A DNA stretch of 64,000 nucleotides, from positions 68,489,381 through 68,553,380 of the forward strand of contig JALJCS010000001.1 of assembly GCA_023055355.1 (NCBI GenBank). Reading direction: 5' to 3'. Both the position numbers and the translations under genes were made by a program. The notes under the pieces were generated by a model. That model was not told where the DNA came from and searched no databases. It saw only the letters and a program-made list of their open reading frames with translations. Of this stretch, positions 24,173-37,900 are shown piece after piece. The number at the start of each line of letters is the position of its first letter. The first letter of the stretch is position 1. Source of the stretch: Agelaius tricolor (lineage: Eukaryota > Chordata > Aves > Passeriformes > Icteridae).

Positions 24173-27100
24173 TAATAGAGTAGGAAACTGCAGTCCAAGT
24201 GTTCTGAAAGCCTACTTCATGGGTAAAGCATGAGAAACATGTCTTTATAACAGAGCTAGAGACAAGCAATAAATGAACTAGTTACTATCTACACTAAGAT
24301 AGATAACATGACTCAAAAAGAGAAAAGTATCTGGAAGAAGGAGTGTCTGCAAAGACTTCAGAATTCCAAGTACCTTCCAAAGAGATGATTGATATAGATT
24401 CACTGTGTATATTTTTAATAAACGTAGTCGCTCATCTCTACTTAGATTTTTAAATTTTACTCAGATCCTTTTAGTATCTAGTTAAATAACATGTCAGTCA
24501 TGCACATACAGATAAAAACCCCAGCCATCTCTATATTTATGGCTGCTGCCCCAGGGATTTTGAGGGCCAGCTCTTGAAAAAGGAGAGCTAATCAGTGACT
24601 CATGAAAATGGAAGGGGTCAAAGCTTACCTTTTCCACTTCCATGAAGTCTGAGGATGTCAAAACATGAACAAATCAATAAAATGAAAGGCTATGTATTTT
24701 GCCAAGGCACATTTTACTTTACAATAAAGACGATCATACAAAAAATGTTTCTAAGTCTTGAAAAATTTTTAAAAGCCCCACATGTAAAAAAAATCCAGCA
24801 AAAAACCAAAACACATCACAAGACACCTGTATTAAATTTGAGGAAATATGAAATTTTTTTATGAGCGACTGTCCTACAACAGTTAAAATTATGTTACTCA
24901 ATATGATATTTGTGTTTTAATCTACTTTAAATATGAATATATATGTTTTTAAATCTTATGTGAATCTAATCCAACTTGAATATATTAAGTTGCAAAAACT
25001 TCTCTCAACTTAATTTTCCTAGACACCCTACTTCTTTGTCACTGTACCCTTTAGTTAAAGTTACTGTCCTTTTAAAAAGGATTATCTGTCCATCTAGTCC
25101 TCTACATCTTCACCAATCCAGAGGTTTGTGCTATAGAAAACCCTTTAAACTACTCATTCCCATGCTTTTGTATCTCATTGAAATATTCTGGAGAAAAAGG
25201 ATTCATACCCCAGATTTGAGTGAATGTTGATACTGCAATTAAGCTTTGTATTAATTGCAAAGTTCTGTGCTCTCTGTAGGCCATCACATTGTACACGTGC
25301 ATTAGAGGTCAACATACAGCATTGTCAAAGTGTAATCTCCTTTGAACAGCAGTAATTAACCTTGAAGTATCACAGAAATGATAACTATGTTCTCCAAAGA
25401 AAAAACGGCATTTTTCTTTCTACCCTGAAAATGTCAAAATAGCTTCTTTTTTGTTGCCTGGAAGGAAGATGCTCTGTTCACACATTATACATTCAAATGA
25501 TTGAAAAGGAAGAGGAAAAAGACAAGTTGATAAAATTATCAGATCTGTTATTGAGGACTATTTGTGGATGACACTTTTAACTATATATTCAAAAAGAATC
25601 TATGACAAGGCTGAACATAACCAGTTATCTCAGGTTATTTCTGAACTGTTACTTACTTAATATTTTTGGAAGACAAGCCCCTTGGGGCAGACTATATTTC
25701 TCAACACATGTGAATACTGTGGAAAGCACAATATGCAACAAGCATGATAAGAATATAAGAATATAAGATTGGAGGGTCTAGAACAAGGTGAAGGAAAGAC
25801 AGAAAAGTTCCTATGAAACATTCAGTTACTAAACAACATAAAGTTAAGACACTAACATATAAGTACCTTCTTTTAGAATAGAACATATAAAAATTCTCAA
25901 ACAACTGAGATATTTTACGTAAGTGTTGTTATGGGACTTGTTTTTCATTCTCATCAAGCACAGACAGAAACAGAATGCATCTGCATGTCCACTGTGTCTA
26001 TTTTTTACACATTCCATTAGACTGATGCTCACAATTATTTGGTATATTGAATTTCTTCAGGACATGCTTTATATTATTAGAATTTGCACTGAGCACAGAG
26101 ATGAATGTTTTTTAGCAATGAAGTTTGTGAGCTAAACTACTGTACATCAGATCAAACATTCCTCCCTTGTGATGGATGACTTCCCTTCAGCTCTACACTT
26201 CTGAAGCTGTTCTGTTTATTTCATTTCAAGCTCACTTTAATCCACAGTTGGAGGAGCCAAATCTATATACAACATTGAAACTGCTCTGTGTTCCTGTCAG
26301 ATCTTTCCTTTTATTTTTTTACTAATGCTATTTAAAGATTCTCTGCTAGAAAGCTTAGACTATAAAAATGCATGCATGTCAATTTTACATTTTCTGTGCA
26401 ATCTCTATGATAAAATAGCAAGTGATTCAGTAACCTTTAACCACATACTATGTCTTGTTTCTCCATCTAAGGATTGCTTTTGCCTTTGGTAAATTGATAC
26501 ATTGGGTCTCCAGTTTAGTTTAGCAAAAGAATCTTTTTTTATTTGTTACTGTCCTATAAATTAACAAGAGAGAGGCTGTATTTATACTTACATCTTTTAT
26601 TTTTTCACCTCCAAATTCAAGAAAATTGACCTCATACATTTGAAATGTCTGCAGAGCTTTCAGCATTGATAGTAACTGGAAACCTCTGGGTTTTAATGTT
26701 AATCCTTTGAATCTTCTGCCAAGATGATATTAGGCCAGAAGAAACACTCATTAACTGGCCATCCTATAACAAACACAAAGTCTTGAACACCAGCCAAAAT
26801 TAAAATGTGTCCCTGTTGTGTTTACACTTGGTAGCATTTGTGAAAGACACAATCATAAGATCATAGAATTCAGCTTTCACCATCTCACTGCTCCTGCCTG
26901 TAAGCTCATCAGGAAAAGCTGCACAGAGGGGTGTGCTCAGCAGCATGCATGGTACAGATCCTAAGCCACTGGCCTGGTGTTTTGGTCTCATAAGCATATT
27001 AGTCAGCTTTATGGGATTTGTATTTAACAGAACTGTAAGGAGATTAATTACAGCTCCTTAAGCCACTGAAATATGATGTAAAATCAATTACTATGTTATT

Positions 27101-30100
27101 GGCTAGGCCAGACCTCGTGGTGGCAGGCAGGATGAAAGTCAAATGAGCACAGCACTTTCACTCTCCAGATTCCCATTAGCAAAGATTTTTCAGATATGTG
27201 AAGATGATAATGAGATATGGGATAATGTTGGCTGATTTTTAACAAGGCAATTTGTTTTTAATTTTATGATGGCTATCCATATGGCTTTTGTGGGACTACA
27301 ATGGTCTTTTGTGTTTTACTGAGGACTGCTGAAAAATTCTGCAGATAAAGAATAGAGGTTCAATGTTTTCTTCCTGTAGATAAACAGCTATGGATTTATC
27401 ATTTGATAATCGATGCATAGTTCAGTGTGAACAATTCCATTTGTCTGCATCTGGTACAGTCCTTATACTGTACTGAATTCTTGAGACATTGTAAACAGTT
27501 TTTCATGAAGAATCAGATAAAATTTTACTTCTGGAGTTTTGAAAACAGGATTGGAAATATCTGAGGAGTTTTATTTAGGAATAGGATTGTAAAACAAATA
27601 AAAGTATAAGCACTGTTCCCACTTAGGTATGGTTTTCTCTCAGGACATATGCTTGATGTTCTCCATCTTCTACAGCTTCTTTCAAACTCGGGATATTTTA
27701 TAGTGCTGTAATACATATTTAACACAGACTAAAGTCCTACTGGACAGAAGTGCACACAACCAAAGCAGGAGCAGGCTGAGCTGAACTTTTCTCTCTTCCT
27801 TCTCCTTGGTTCAGGTAATATCCCACAGCAGAAGATCCACTCTGCATGGTAAATCACACACAACTGCAACACAGGATGGTGCAAATCTGTATGCATGGGA
27901 CAGAGACACACACTTCCAGCTGCTGTAAAGCAGTACAAAGTCTCATTAGCTGTGAAGGAGGCAGAGAGCAGCTAAAGTGCTGTGAAAGAGCCAATTTTGT
28001 GTGAATTGCTAGAGGGAAGATAATGGGGGGTAAATCTAATAAACCCAAGACTGCTATTAGTATAATGCCTATTAAATTCTTTGGAATTTTTCATGTTCAA
28101 TAGTGACTCCAAATCCAAGTATTTTGTGACCCATCAGGGATCCTAATTCTTGGCGTAGAACATATGTGCTAACTGGAAAGGAAATCCTGCTGGGCTTTAT
28201 CTCATTTCATTATGACACAAAATATGTATTTGGAAAAGAACACTTTCAACTAATATTTTGACTGAGGTGAACTATGAACAGGGAACTAGGAACAATGTTC
28301 GTCTAGGAACAAGGCTACCATGAGTGTTCAAAGATGGTTGAGTCGTAATTGCACTTGGTTCTGATCAATGAAATATAATTCTTAATGCTTGTCCAGACAT
28401 AAATGTTCTAAATAATTCCACACTATTTTTCTACAAGAGAGTCAGGACAACATTAAAAAACATTAAAAATACTGGGACTCAAACAGTTCTATAAAATGAG
28501 CTTAAATTTTCTGGATGCATTGGTGACTCAACATTATTTTTTTGTACAGCATATTAGCATCACTTTATAACAGTGCATGGATAAAGTGAGATAATTTTTG
28601 GCAATGGGAATTTAAAGCATCTTCACAGCAGTGAAGTCATAATAGGATGTAAATATTCACTGGTAGAAGTCTCAACAAAAGCAGTCTTTAGATTTAAAAG
28701 TGTAAATATTAAGCAATTCTTGAACCTTATAGATAAAGTGCACTGGGATGAATTCAGAATAAATTAAAAGAGAAATAAATGAGCAACAAACCCGATGAAA
28801 CTCACTGAATTAATTAACATAATTTTGTAATGCTCAGGGCCATTAAATACAGATTATTTCAGGACATCCACACACCTCACTGTCTGTGTCAAAATAATTT
28901 TGTCTTCCGGTTTGAAAAAAAAAAAGAAAAAGATTCTTATAAAACAGCACTGTCTGACCCCAAATAAGAAGAGTTTTTGGCAGGAAAAACAATAATGGTA
29001 ACCAAAAAAGTAAATTTTAACAAGCAAGAATCCTGAAGAACAAAAACTTTCTGGTAAGTTCATTATGAAAAAAGAGACTGGTATCTGCTCTTGTACAAAG
29101 CAATAAATTTTAACAGTTTGAAAAGCAGAGGAATTATTTGGTTCTGCTGCTTCCAAGCGGGTTAGAGAGCATACCCTGCAGATTGTAGCTCTGTCCTGGA
29201 TTAAAGAGGGATGGAGACTCTGTGAGATCTCTCATTTGGATGCCTCAGCTGTTCTCTCATTTGGTCAGTGGAAAATAGATGGGTGCGAACAATTATGTAA
29301 GACATTCTGGAAAAATAAACAAAGCAGCTGGTGCTGCCTTCTACATTCGCTCAGTCAAAATACTCAAAAAACAAGGCAGTGATTAGGAGGAGACTACTTC
29401 TCCTGTCATAGGTCAGGAATGTGACTGTCTGCTTTTAAGATAAGGCAAAATCATTTCTGGCCAGAGCCTTGGCACACTGAGCTAGATAGAAATCTAGTTG
29501 TGTCCTTTTTACAGCTACTTGTCAAATACTTATCTGATGAGAGAACTTGTTGAAATTTCCCATTCAAACCACTAAGTGTCATAACAGTCTGAATACCTCA
29601 AAAGACTTCTTGGATTAAATAAATCTCTTTTAGGGGGAAAAAGAAATTAAAAATACTCTTAGATTATTCAGGTTTTGGTCACCTCCTGACTAATCCTCCA
29701 TAAAGCTGAAATCTCAGTGATTTCCTCTTACCCCCTTCCTGATTGGAAAGTCATATTCTTTTAAAGAGGAAACAGGAGCAATCTCATGTGACATACACAA
29801 TTGCTAACAACACTTTGAAAAATGAGCAAAACCAAAAGCACACTCTGAGGTTACTGTACATTTTTTCCCTGTAAATTATTCCCTCATTTCTAGCATATTT
29901 GTAAGAAGAACAACACAGAATGTGTTGAAAGAGATATATTGTGTCTGCTTAATTAAGAACATGCTGATAAGGAGTGGCACACGTCATGACAAGTATTTCT
30001 CTTCACCTCATTACCTCATTTTTTCCAGTTTCTCCTCTTCAGCAAAATGCTGAAATGTGACTAGAGCAGAAAAAGTGATTAAAATGTCAGATTGCTCTAT

Positions 30101-30278
30101 CTTTCACTTTTTATCTTATTTTTAGCATCTACTCAGATAGGTACAGACGGTTGTTTAGGGGAAATGGTTACTCAGTGAGGCTGAAGTTGTTACCCTTTCA
30201 AAAGATGAGCATCATGCTTTGCTGCTTATTCCATATGAGGGCCTGCAAGTGCAGAGAGAAAGAGGTGAGAGGGTGCAT

Positions 30279-30300
30279 GTGTGTGTGTGTGTGTGTGTGT
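30279..30300. repeat. (GT)n microsatellite
   Basis: Eleven uninterrupted GT dinucleotides preceded by GCAT. Alternating purine-pyrimidine DNA of this length can adopt Z form and is usually length-polymorphic. Confidence 0.95.
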
Positions 30301-33300
30301 GGTTGTACACAGAACAATCTTGGAAGCATCAGAAGGCTTATTTTTGGTGATATGGGTGACACCACAAATTTGGCAGCAGAGATTGCCTCCTTAGAAAACT
30401 GCAATGCTAATATTAAGCAACATTAAGAACTGAAGGATTCTGCCTATCTGTAATATAAAACATTCATGAAAATTTCATAGATCCCTTTTTGCAGCAGGCA
30501 TGCTAAGAAGATTAGCATTATGGCTGCATTTGCAATTTTACAGTTAAAAATATGTTAGTACTTTAATTATTAATCCTAATACACAGGGGCTGATAGCATC
30601 TGATAAAATTCTCCAGAGCAGGCAATGTCTCAATGAGAAAAGGCAAAATATATCTGGAATAGAAACCAACATGCTCTTCCCCTTTGAAGAATGCAAGTAA
30701 TCTTCACTATACTGAATTCATATGAATTTTATTCATTCTTTGGTTGGATACACTAGTTTGTGTTCCATTCTTCCCCAAGACATACCTATCTGGAGAAGGA
30801 CACTACAAATTTCAGCCATCCATTGGAGATGTCAAGGAAGGATTGGTCATCCTGTGCCTTCACATAAGAGAGCTGCAGTCTGCTACACCTTGGGAACAAC
30901 AGAGTTCCTCTGTGTCTTTGCCACTGTGAGTGCTCCTGAGAAAGGGTAGGATACAGTGAGCCATGAATGAATTGTTTAGGTCCCCCAAAGGATCACAGGC
31001 AAAAGCATGTTTAATACAAAAGTGAAAGCAAAGTTCATTGTCAAGGTTCACATGACCCAAGCACACAGAGAAAAACCAGATTAAAAGCTATCAGGCTAAA
31101 ATTATCTACATGCAGGCTGGGGATGAAGAAAAGTAAGCATGGGAACAAGTAAGGATAAAAAAGAAATCATTGTGGAACAGTATTCCAGCCTGAGTCTAGA
31201 TGCAACCACAGCACTGTGGAGTACTGAGATTTAGACTTTATTGTGCAGTGAAAGTTTAGAGGTTTAGAAGAAGATCTGGTAAGCAAGTCAGAAGTCCTTC
31301 CTGCCTCATTGTTAGGCTCTGTGTCTGTGTTTCAGGGCAGAAAAATGCCCCTACTGTGTGAAAGGCAAATCAAATGATCCTAGTTATTTTCCCAGTGACT
31401 CCGAAGTCTTACAGGCCCCGAATAGTTTGTAGTATTTGTGTTACTGCTTTAACTTGATACTTAGGCTGTGCCTCTAGCTAGTCTATAATCACAGCTGTTT
31501 CTCATCACATTTCTATTGAAGGCAAGATAGATATATCTTTCTTATTTTCTTAATTTCCCATGGAAAAATTCCTTGATTCAAACTGGATACCATACAGATA
31601 ACTTGGCATCTTCTTCCCTTTCTTATGGGTAGTTGTAAAATTCCATTATCAAAATAATACCCAGTTTTATGAATTTCTTTGATCTCTTTAAATCATGGGA
31701 GGCTAACTTTTCTGGATAATTCATGTGAGTGTGAAATTTGTGATCTTTATTATATTTGAATCAGAAATCTCAGACTCTCTGCTCACTTGTCTTGGGGAAA
31801 TTTTACCCCTATGAAGGGAAAAATGAAGCAATTGCACAGCTCTTTATCCCCCAGCTGTATTCTAGATAATAAGAAATAGAAAATTTATTTCCAAGAGACA
31901 CAACTTAAGGAAAAATTAAAGCATTGGCAAACCTGGCAAAAGTTGAGATAAAGTCTCTTTCCTAATGACAATTTGCAAACCAAAGTGGAGTTCTTTCCTT
32001 TTAAACACTCATCTTTGCTCAGACTGCACATAGTGTTCTGATCAGTGCTGGGGGGGGGAATCAGATTCAGAGGGGGAATCTTCAGTCAGAAGATTGCATT
32101 TTCTTACAGTTTTCTATTAATTTATTTGATTGGTTATAATGCCAAAGTACAAAAGTTATTGTGACAAGATAGTTAATCAGTCTAAAAATATTGGAAGTTC
32201 AATAATGCAAAGAAAATACCTATAAAATTTGAAATTGTTCATTAGAACTGAAAGTTGGTGGGATTTTTCAGGTAAAAATTCAAATTTGCACAAAATTGTT
32301 ATTCTCCATGGCTCTCATGCCACTTTATTTATCCTATACATTTTAAAGTTCTTAATTTTACTGACACAAAGAGTTGTGAAAAAAGCAACAAGGCTGTATT
32401 CAGAAGCTTTTGTTAAAACTCATTCTGCCATGCACTTTTGTAGTCAGAAACACATGTTCTTCAAGTTCTTATACAATCTTTCCATGAAGCAAAAGAAGCC
32501 CTGTGATTTATCACCCAGTCAGAACTGAGTTGCACACCTAGCAAGATGAATATTTATGAACTTTTCACTGTCTAGATCCTTATCCTGTACTGCATGCAGT
32601 GAAAACATACTGACTTACACTAGTCGAGACTCTTTGCTTAATACAGGAAATCTTATCAAAGATGTTTTATCAGCAATTAAAAAAAACTAAAGACAAATAA
32701 TTCAACCTGAAATATTCAATTAGCTCCATTAGTAATATACCTATAAATTCTGTATTAGTATAAGTCTATTTTAAGTCTTTTAGCACCACAGTTTTCACCA
32801 TGTCCTACTCAAAAGTAATCTCATATAAAACAAAAACTCTGTTTCTGAAAGCATATAAGACTGTACAATATACTGATGAAATTTGGTTTTAGCTAATAAG
32901 CTTCAAAAGATTGGAAATAGGGGTAAGAGTGAAAAATAATATGCTTAGGAAGTAAATAAATAAATATTTCTATTAATTTGGTTGTGAAAATAGTTTACAT
33001 GGCTTAGGTCAGCTGGAATTTAGTGGTGATTTCCTCTGCTTAGTGTCTAAATATTCAGATGTCAATATATTTTAACTAAATGAAATTTTTATTACTATAC
33101 TTACTCAGTTTTTAATTTATTCAACTTTAAATGGACATTCCAGATTTCATTATTTACTGCTCTGCATGGTAATAATCAAACTTGTAACATTTGAAGTGGT
33201 GTCAAATCTAATACAAATTTCTGTTCGAAATATGCTTTTTTTCTTTAGTCCTGAAATGCACCTTTAAAAATGAGAAGTTGAAAAAGAGCAAGCACCAATC

Positions 33301-34812
33301 TATCTCACTTCAAAGGATATTGCTGAACACAAAAAGCCCTTAGTAAAGAGCAAGGAACAGTTTGCAGCAAAATATATCTGCTCCTGAAGAACCAGACCAA
33401 AAAAAAATATAGGCCATTGTAGTCAAAACTCTGTAACATTTGTCTAAATTGCATAAACTCCTATTTCTAAAAAGCCCAAGAGACAAGGGGGAAATTGAAT
33501 GAAATTCTGCCTCTTTCAAAAGGGGAAATTATGCCTGACATATGTCAAAATTCCATCCCAAGAAATATAGTGGGATGGATTATAAGAGAAATGATCTCTA
33601 CACTTTTGCAGCCAATTGGTGTTGGCTCCAGCTCAGGTATGTGACAGGAGGTCACAAACTTGAATTGCCCTGCTTAAGTGCTGACTTGATAGAAAAATCT
33701 AAACTTTGTTTGCTGCCATAGTTTCCTCCAGGTAATAGCCATTTATCTATTTGCATGCTCTACACACCCTCTCTTCTGTAAAGCTGTGCACTTTTGTCAG
33801 TACTGCCATAAACCACAGCCAAGGGACACCGGTTAATGGATTGATTTATGTTGAAAGACTTACCTCATAAAGAATTGATATACTGCCTTCATAATTTTAC
33901 TTTTTCCAATCCATATTGCAGCGTGCTAACCATAATTCCTTGGAAAAAAACTTTATTTACTTTATTTACAGTTGTTATTTGGATATAGAAAAATACACAG
34001 CACAAGAACTTTCCCTGCTCTTTTAAAAGTGTCTTGGGAGAGCAATATATGACCATAAGTTAAATACAGCTTCTTTAAACAATCCAACTTGTGAGACTTT
34101 GCTTTCATAACTGATTAAGTAATGAACAGTCTGGGTGTTTTGTGGCTAAGAATGTACAATATTTTCTTTTGTTGGAAAGTATATTTTATAAAGATCAAAT
34201 GTCTGGACTGAAAGCAAAAAAGAACAGAGGCAAAGTAAAGCAGAATGTCATCACGAAGTGTCTAACTAAAGCATTTGATTTACTTCCTTCTATTTATTTT
34301 CTTTAAAATTAAACAAAGTCTGAAACTCTGTGTTAAGTAGAGATTTTTGGGAAACCAGGTTTTAACAGGCTAATTGGTCACCCATTTCTTAATACATTAA
34401 TGATATAAACATGACTGACTGAAAGATTTTTTACACCCATAAATTTTGAAAGAAAATGGGACATTTAATATCAAGCAAAATATCTTTAAGGGGGATTAGC
34501 TGAGACGCTCTTCAAGATAAGTCTCATTACTGTTCTGTTTATACAGAAACACTAGAAAGGATTGCTTGTCACTGAACTAATGTTTGTGTCCAAGCCAGAT
34601 GTACACAACACCTTCAACCAAATGTTTCCCTGATGGTGAAAGCTGGTCACATTAGTACACATCTGAGTCTGGGATAAGTTTTACACTAACAATGGAAACC
34701 TGCTTCTAGACAAAGCATTAAAAAGGCTGTACTTGGTGTATGGGCATTCTGTTGATGGCTGCATACATGTGACACACTTTAGTTCTTTTTAATGAGAGGT
34801 CTTCTTGCAGGC
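30301..34812. other. gene-free noncoding DNA
   Basis: No gene visible. A short G run (about nine G) lies near 32050-32058. The rest is AT-rich with scattered short open frames. Two tandem copies of CTTTATTTAC lie near 33950-33970. Confidence 0.7.
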
Positions 34813-34946
34813 AAAAAGGAAAAGGAAAGAAGAAAAAAAAAGAAGAGGAAAAAGAAAAAAAAGGAAGAAAAAGAAAAAAAGGAAGAAAAAGAAAAAAAGG
34901 AAGAAAAAGAAAAAATAAAAAGAAAGAAAAAGAGAAAAAGAAAAAA
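34813..34946 (+). repeat. polypurine tract with an 18-bp period
   Basis: All bases are A or G apart from a single T at 34916, so 34813-34915 is an unbroken run of over 100 purines. Inside it the unit GGAAGAAAAAGAAAAAAA recurs with starts at 34863, 34881 and 34899. The Lys/Glu-rich frame read through it is a translation of the simple repeat and is not evidence of a protein. Such tracts can form triplex (H-DNA) structures. Confidence 0.93.
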
Positions 34947-37900
34947 TTTAGATGGCCTTGATTTGCTTTTTGTGCTGACACATCATACAGAAATAAAAAT
35001 TGCTCACTTTCTTAATACAAACACCTCCATAATTATTTTTAATCCAAGCTTCTGTGTAGACCCCAAAACCTCTAATTAGGGTGGCTTTCAGATTTGGCTG
35101 ACTGATGTTTTCAGGGCCATAGATCAGAGCTACAACAATTTGAATACAACGTGGTCTTGTGACTAACCTCTTTAGCAATATTGGATTCTCTTTTATCAAT
35201 TGCAGTTTGGATTCCTATCTTCTATTACTTTCCAAAAGTAGATGGGTGTTTCTGCCTACTATCTGCTTTTTTCCCCTTCAATTCAAATCACTGATCTGCT
35301 TACATCCCTGTGTTGGCCATGTTTCTGCATTCATACGAGCCTCACGCCTGAAGGCAGAAAGCACCTGAGAGCTCATGTTTCTGTATGTTGCAGACTGGTT
35401 CAAAAAGCTCCCCTTGAAATCCTTAGAGAGCCTTAATTCAGAGGCATCTGATTCAGCTCTTCAAGCATATCATGCCATCTCCAGAAAATTAGGGAAAAAA
35501 TTGATTGTCTGGATGACATCTCAGTGTGCAAATGAAACCAAATACTATGAAGCTGAACAGTTCTTTGGTCAGGAACCAAAACAAGGAACCAATGATTATT
35601 GTGTGATGTGCTCTTGTCCTACTCTTCTTCGTTCTTAGATGCTACCATATTTTGTAATATTCAACTATCTGCACTGCAGTGTATCTGTCAAGCTGGAATT
35701 ATGAGCACAAGACAAGCAATACAGCAACACAGGTTATTAGCAGTCATATATGTCACCGGGTGTGGTACAAGTGAGGCAAACCCTCATGTGTGGCTCATTC
35801 ATGCAAAAAATTTGAAATAATTTTCCAGCAGAAGGTAAAATCCCTAGAAACAAAATTACAACATTTTCTTAAAACTCACACTAATAACAAAGAGTGTCCA
35901 TTGAAGGTCATTCAGCAATGACTGCTAACAATCAAAACAAACCATCCCAATTATAATTACATACAAGAATGGGCTGAGTGAAAATGCAAAACCTGAAAAA
36001 GCAGAAATAATTATAACTGCATTGAGAATATAAATCTATTTCAGCATAAGGGCCCTGAAATGACCAATGTGTTTCCAGCAGCACAAAAGAACAGCTTGCA
36101 TGGGGCAGTTTAGCTCAACATTGAAAGCCGGCAAATTGGCCTCTTGAACCTCTCAAGCTTCACATCAGTGAGCAGAGCACATGCTTAAATTCAGCACCTG
36201 GCATGTGGCCATTCACACATAGCAAAGAGTAAAGCAGGTGCTGGGACCTCAGCACTGATACATCAGGTTATTTCTGCAAGAAAGGTAAAAATGGCACTAT
36301 TTCCCAAATGACTAAGGCATTTCTGATCCATAATGACTCTGGTAAATCCAATAGCCAGTCTGTGCTGTGATTAGCAGTAAAATAGGGAGAATCGTGGGAT
36401 TCACAGAATGCAGACATCCTTTCTTTGTCACATTTTTCTCTCACTTAATTTAATAACACTGCAAATAAGAAGACTAAGCCCAGTATTAAAAAAATAGGGT
36501 GGAGAAACTAGAGCTGCCTGAAGGAGAACAGCTGTGCAGCCCAGGTTCTGCTCCCAGGCATGTTTTGTGTAAAGTGAAACTGAAAGCTTTTAATAAAAGA
36601 CCAGTGATCTGCAAGATTTTGCAACTTGTTAGGTAGTTCATAGGAGGTTCGCTAAAAGCATGCTGGCACAGATGACAAACAGAAGTGAAAGCAGGGAGGA
36701 ATTTGCATACAGAGTGCAGATTTCATTGTTCATGACAAAGCTGCCCTTGATTTGCTTCAGTCATCGTAACAATCAGCCCAGCCAACTGTTTACATGCTCT
36801 CCATTGTGCTGGTGTTGGCTAGGAAACAGCAGGCCAAATGAGATTTGCTTTCTGCTTGCCCTCTGGGGAGCAGCAGGATCTCACACACTTGACAGACAGA
36901 CAGACAGGCAGACGGGCCTCTCTTTCCAAGAAACAAGAGAGTGTCTTGCTTGCTCTTGAGCTGTGTTATTGTGATGATGAAGACAGGAGCATGTGTGGCT
37001 GAAAGCAGGGTGCGCAGCACTGTTTGGGTGCCAGGGCAGAAAGGGTGAAAATTAAAGCAAAGTGTTGGGAGCTAAAACCTCAGAAGGCTTTAAGCAACTT
37101 CCCCTCCCTGGCCAACTACTTGCATCTCAGCTATCTTGAGAAACTTTCCCCAGTTTCTGGGAAAGAAAGACAGGTGAGAGGGAGAGGCAAAGTGTATTCA
37201 TTCATAAGTCACAATGGAAATCTCCGTAAGAAAGGAATGAAACTCAAGCTGTATGAAGGGATATGGAAGTAGTGGCCCTTTTACTGTGAAAGGAGTGGTA
37301 GTGTTGCTGCTGTCACAGCAACACAGTCATAGCTGTAAATATAATAAGCTCTCAAATTTAAATATAATCACAATCAAACAGAAGGCTCATGAAGGGCAAT
37401 CCCCCTGTTGTCTCTGCTGCCTTCCCTTCATTCATGACAGTCTTAATGGGTTTAGGTTGATAGGCTTTTCCTTGGCCCACCCTGGTCTCATTTGAAATGC
37501 ATGGATAAAAACACTTCTTTAAGCTATTTGAAAAACTTTCTGGTGTGTTTAAAATTGAGATTTTGTAGGTCGTGCAGTCATTTTCTTAGAGCTACTTTCT
37601 AGAACATCCCTGCCACCCCAGGAAGGCATCCCTGAAGAATAAAGAAAGGATTACAGTTGCATGATTGGACAGTGTTTGTAAAACGATTTGGTTTTGCAAT
37701 TTGCTTTGCTTAAAGAATTAAAAAAACTATCCCATGGCTGAGAATCACGGTTGAAATGGACTTGGAAGGTTTTTTTAGTTTGGTTTTTTTAATATATTAA
37801 TATTCCTTTTCCTTTAAATTCTTGATAATAGCCACTTTTATTAAGTCAAGCTCCAAACTCACTGCTGGGAGCGCTCACACAATCAATGCATTACTGCAGA

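Larger units (their letters stand above)
22186..30278. other. gene-free AT-rich noncoding DNA
   Basis: I see no gene or sizeable transposon. The open frame at 22336-22749 (137 codons) starts with TTG and is rich in Ile, Leu, Ser and Phe, as expected for AT-rich noncoding DNA. Minor items are a T run at about 22938-22950, a 16-bp palindrome at 23501-23516, an (AATAGT)-like run near 24149-24172 and an A run near 28916-28931. Confidence 0.7.

Noticed and set aside
26845..26875. ATCATAGAATTCAGC as a CR1 3' end
   Set aside because: No further CR1 blocks follow in order.
34792..35079. Lys/Glu-rich open frame
   Set aside because: It is the translation of a polypurine simple repeat.
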